From positions 1 to 32,545 of the forward strand of contig JAFWQE010000121.1 in NCBI GenBank assembly GCA_017509155.1: 32,545 nucleotides of DNA, written 5' to 3'. The DNA is from Prevotella sp. GTDB lineage: Bacteria > Bacteroidota > Bacteroidia > Bacteroidales > Bacteroidaceae. A program made the position numbers and the translations under genes. Under the pieces are notes generated by a model. It made no database searches, was not told the origin of the DNA, and was given only the letters and a program-made list of their open reading frames with translations. Positions 32,172-32,545 of this stretch are shown here, one piece after another (position 1 is the stretch's first letter; each line of letters begins with the position of its first letter).

Positions 32172-32545
32172 CAGCCACTCCCCTCCCATTTTAGGGGAGG
32201 GGTGCAGGGGTGGGGTTACAAATCTTTTGTGCACAAGGTTTACGCATACCCCACCCCTGCCCTTCCCCTGAGATGGGACTACTCTTTATACACATTTGTA
32301 TAGGCAATACAATTGGCAACGAATACATAGCTTTCAATGGTTAGTGGAGAAGACGGCCTGCAAGGCCAACAGCAACCAGCCCAGGGCAACGCCCTGGGTA
32401 TTATATGATGGCCTATGTACGCCCTCCAGGGGCAAAAGCATTGTTTATCTTCATCTGGAAAACGCTTTTGCCCTTCTAGGGCGTTAGTAACACACGACCA
32501 TAGTACCCAGGGCGTTGCCCTGGGCTGGTTGCTGCTGGCCTTCCA
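32172..32545. repeat. Nested palindromic repeat element, truncated by the window end
   Basis: From left to right: a CCCCTCCC/GGGGAGGGG hairpin (about 32178-32200); a larger inverted pair of GGGGTGCAGGGGTGGGGT-like (about 32198-32216) and ACCCCACCCCTGCCC-like (about 32248-32270) arms; an inverted GTGTATAAAGAGTAG-type segment; a 47-bp unit at 32354-32400; inner arms 32421-32439 and 32464-32482; and a second, opposite copy of the 47-bp unit from 32501 to the end. The last 57 bases equal the first 57. Confidence 0.8.

Noticed and set aside
32296-32487. 63-codon plus-strand frame over the terminal repeat
   Set aside because: It simply translates the palindromic repeat; such frames recur wherever the repeat occurs and have no start signal.
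1-32545. Circular plasmid
   Set aside because: The ends match, but there is no replication, partition or mobilisation gene, and purL is a core chromosomal gene.

Overview
The window looks like chromosomal DNA from a GC-rich Prevotella-like member of the Bacteroidales. The evidence is TAnnTTTG (-7) promoters with an upstream TTTG (-33) instead of sigma70-type boxes, weak ribosome binding sites, a beta-propeller/Y_Y_Y/AraC sensor-regulator, GH43 and GH53 secreted glycosidases with Prevotella-style C-terminal tails, a DUF3836-like protein, and a single-chain purL of about 1280 residues. No rRNA, tRNA, CRISPR array, transposase or plasmid replication gene was seen.

Layout. 1-4.2 kb (minus): an OmpA-type lipoprotein, then a transmembrane AraC-type regulator that resembles a hybrid two-component sensor but has no kinase or receiver domain. 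4.3-10.4 kb (minus): an Arb43A-like endo-arabinanase, two half-size chromate transporter proteins, and purL, whose stop codon overlaps the start of the first transporter. 10.5-12.6 kb (minus): two overlapping glycosyltransferase genes. 12.8-16.1 kb (plus): a secreted GH13 alpha-amylase and a GH53 endo-galactanase, probably one transcript. 16.1-16.8 kb: a gene-free stretch with hairpins, a 22-nt tandem repeat and a candidate small RNA. 16.8-23.0 kb (minus): a complete MacAB-TolC-like export operon in the order ATPase, permease, permease, membrane fusion protein, TolC. 23.0-26.6 kb (minus): a probable five-gene unit of DUF3836-like secreted protein, ABC ATPase, two related membrane proteins and a YtrA-type GntR repressor. 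A perfect inverted repeat sits on its predicted transcription start. 26.9-31.8 kb: divergent genes for two more GH43 enzymes, one a surface-type lipoprotein and one carrying LamG-like and tail domains. 31.8-32.5 kb: a terminator and a composite palindromic repeat.

How it works together. Three GH43 proteins and one GH53 point to breakdown of the arabinan and galactan side chains of pectin, and GH13 to starch. The usual SusC/SusD pair is absent from the window. The kinase-less regulator lies directly downstream of the arabinanase gene and may sense its products. The two ABC systems are unrelated to glycan uptake: one is a MacB-type exporter, the other a YtrA-type operon of the kind linked to envelope or antibiotic stress in other bacteria.

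Repeats are prominent: a GGAGTT-type hairpin family, a 22-nt repeat in two intergenic regions, an apparent palindromic insertion inside purL, a duplicated 34-bp unit inside the exporter operon, and a GC-rich element at both window ends. The first 57 bases are identical to the last 57. All assignments come from reading the sequence; no database search was run.
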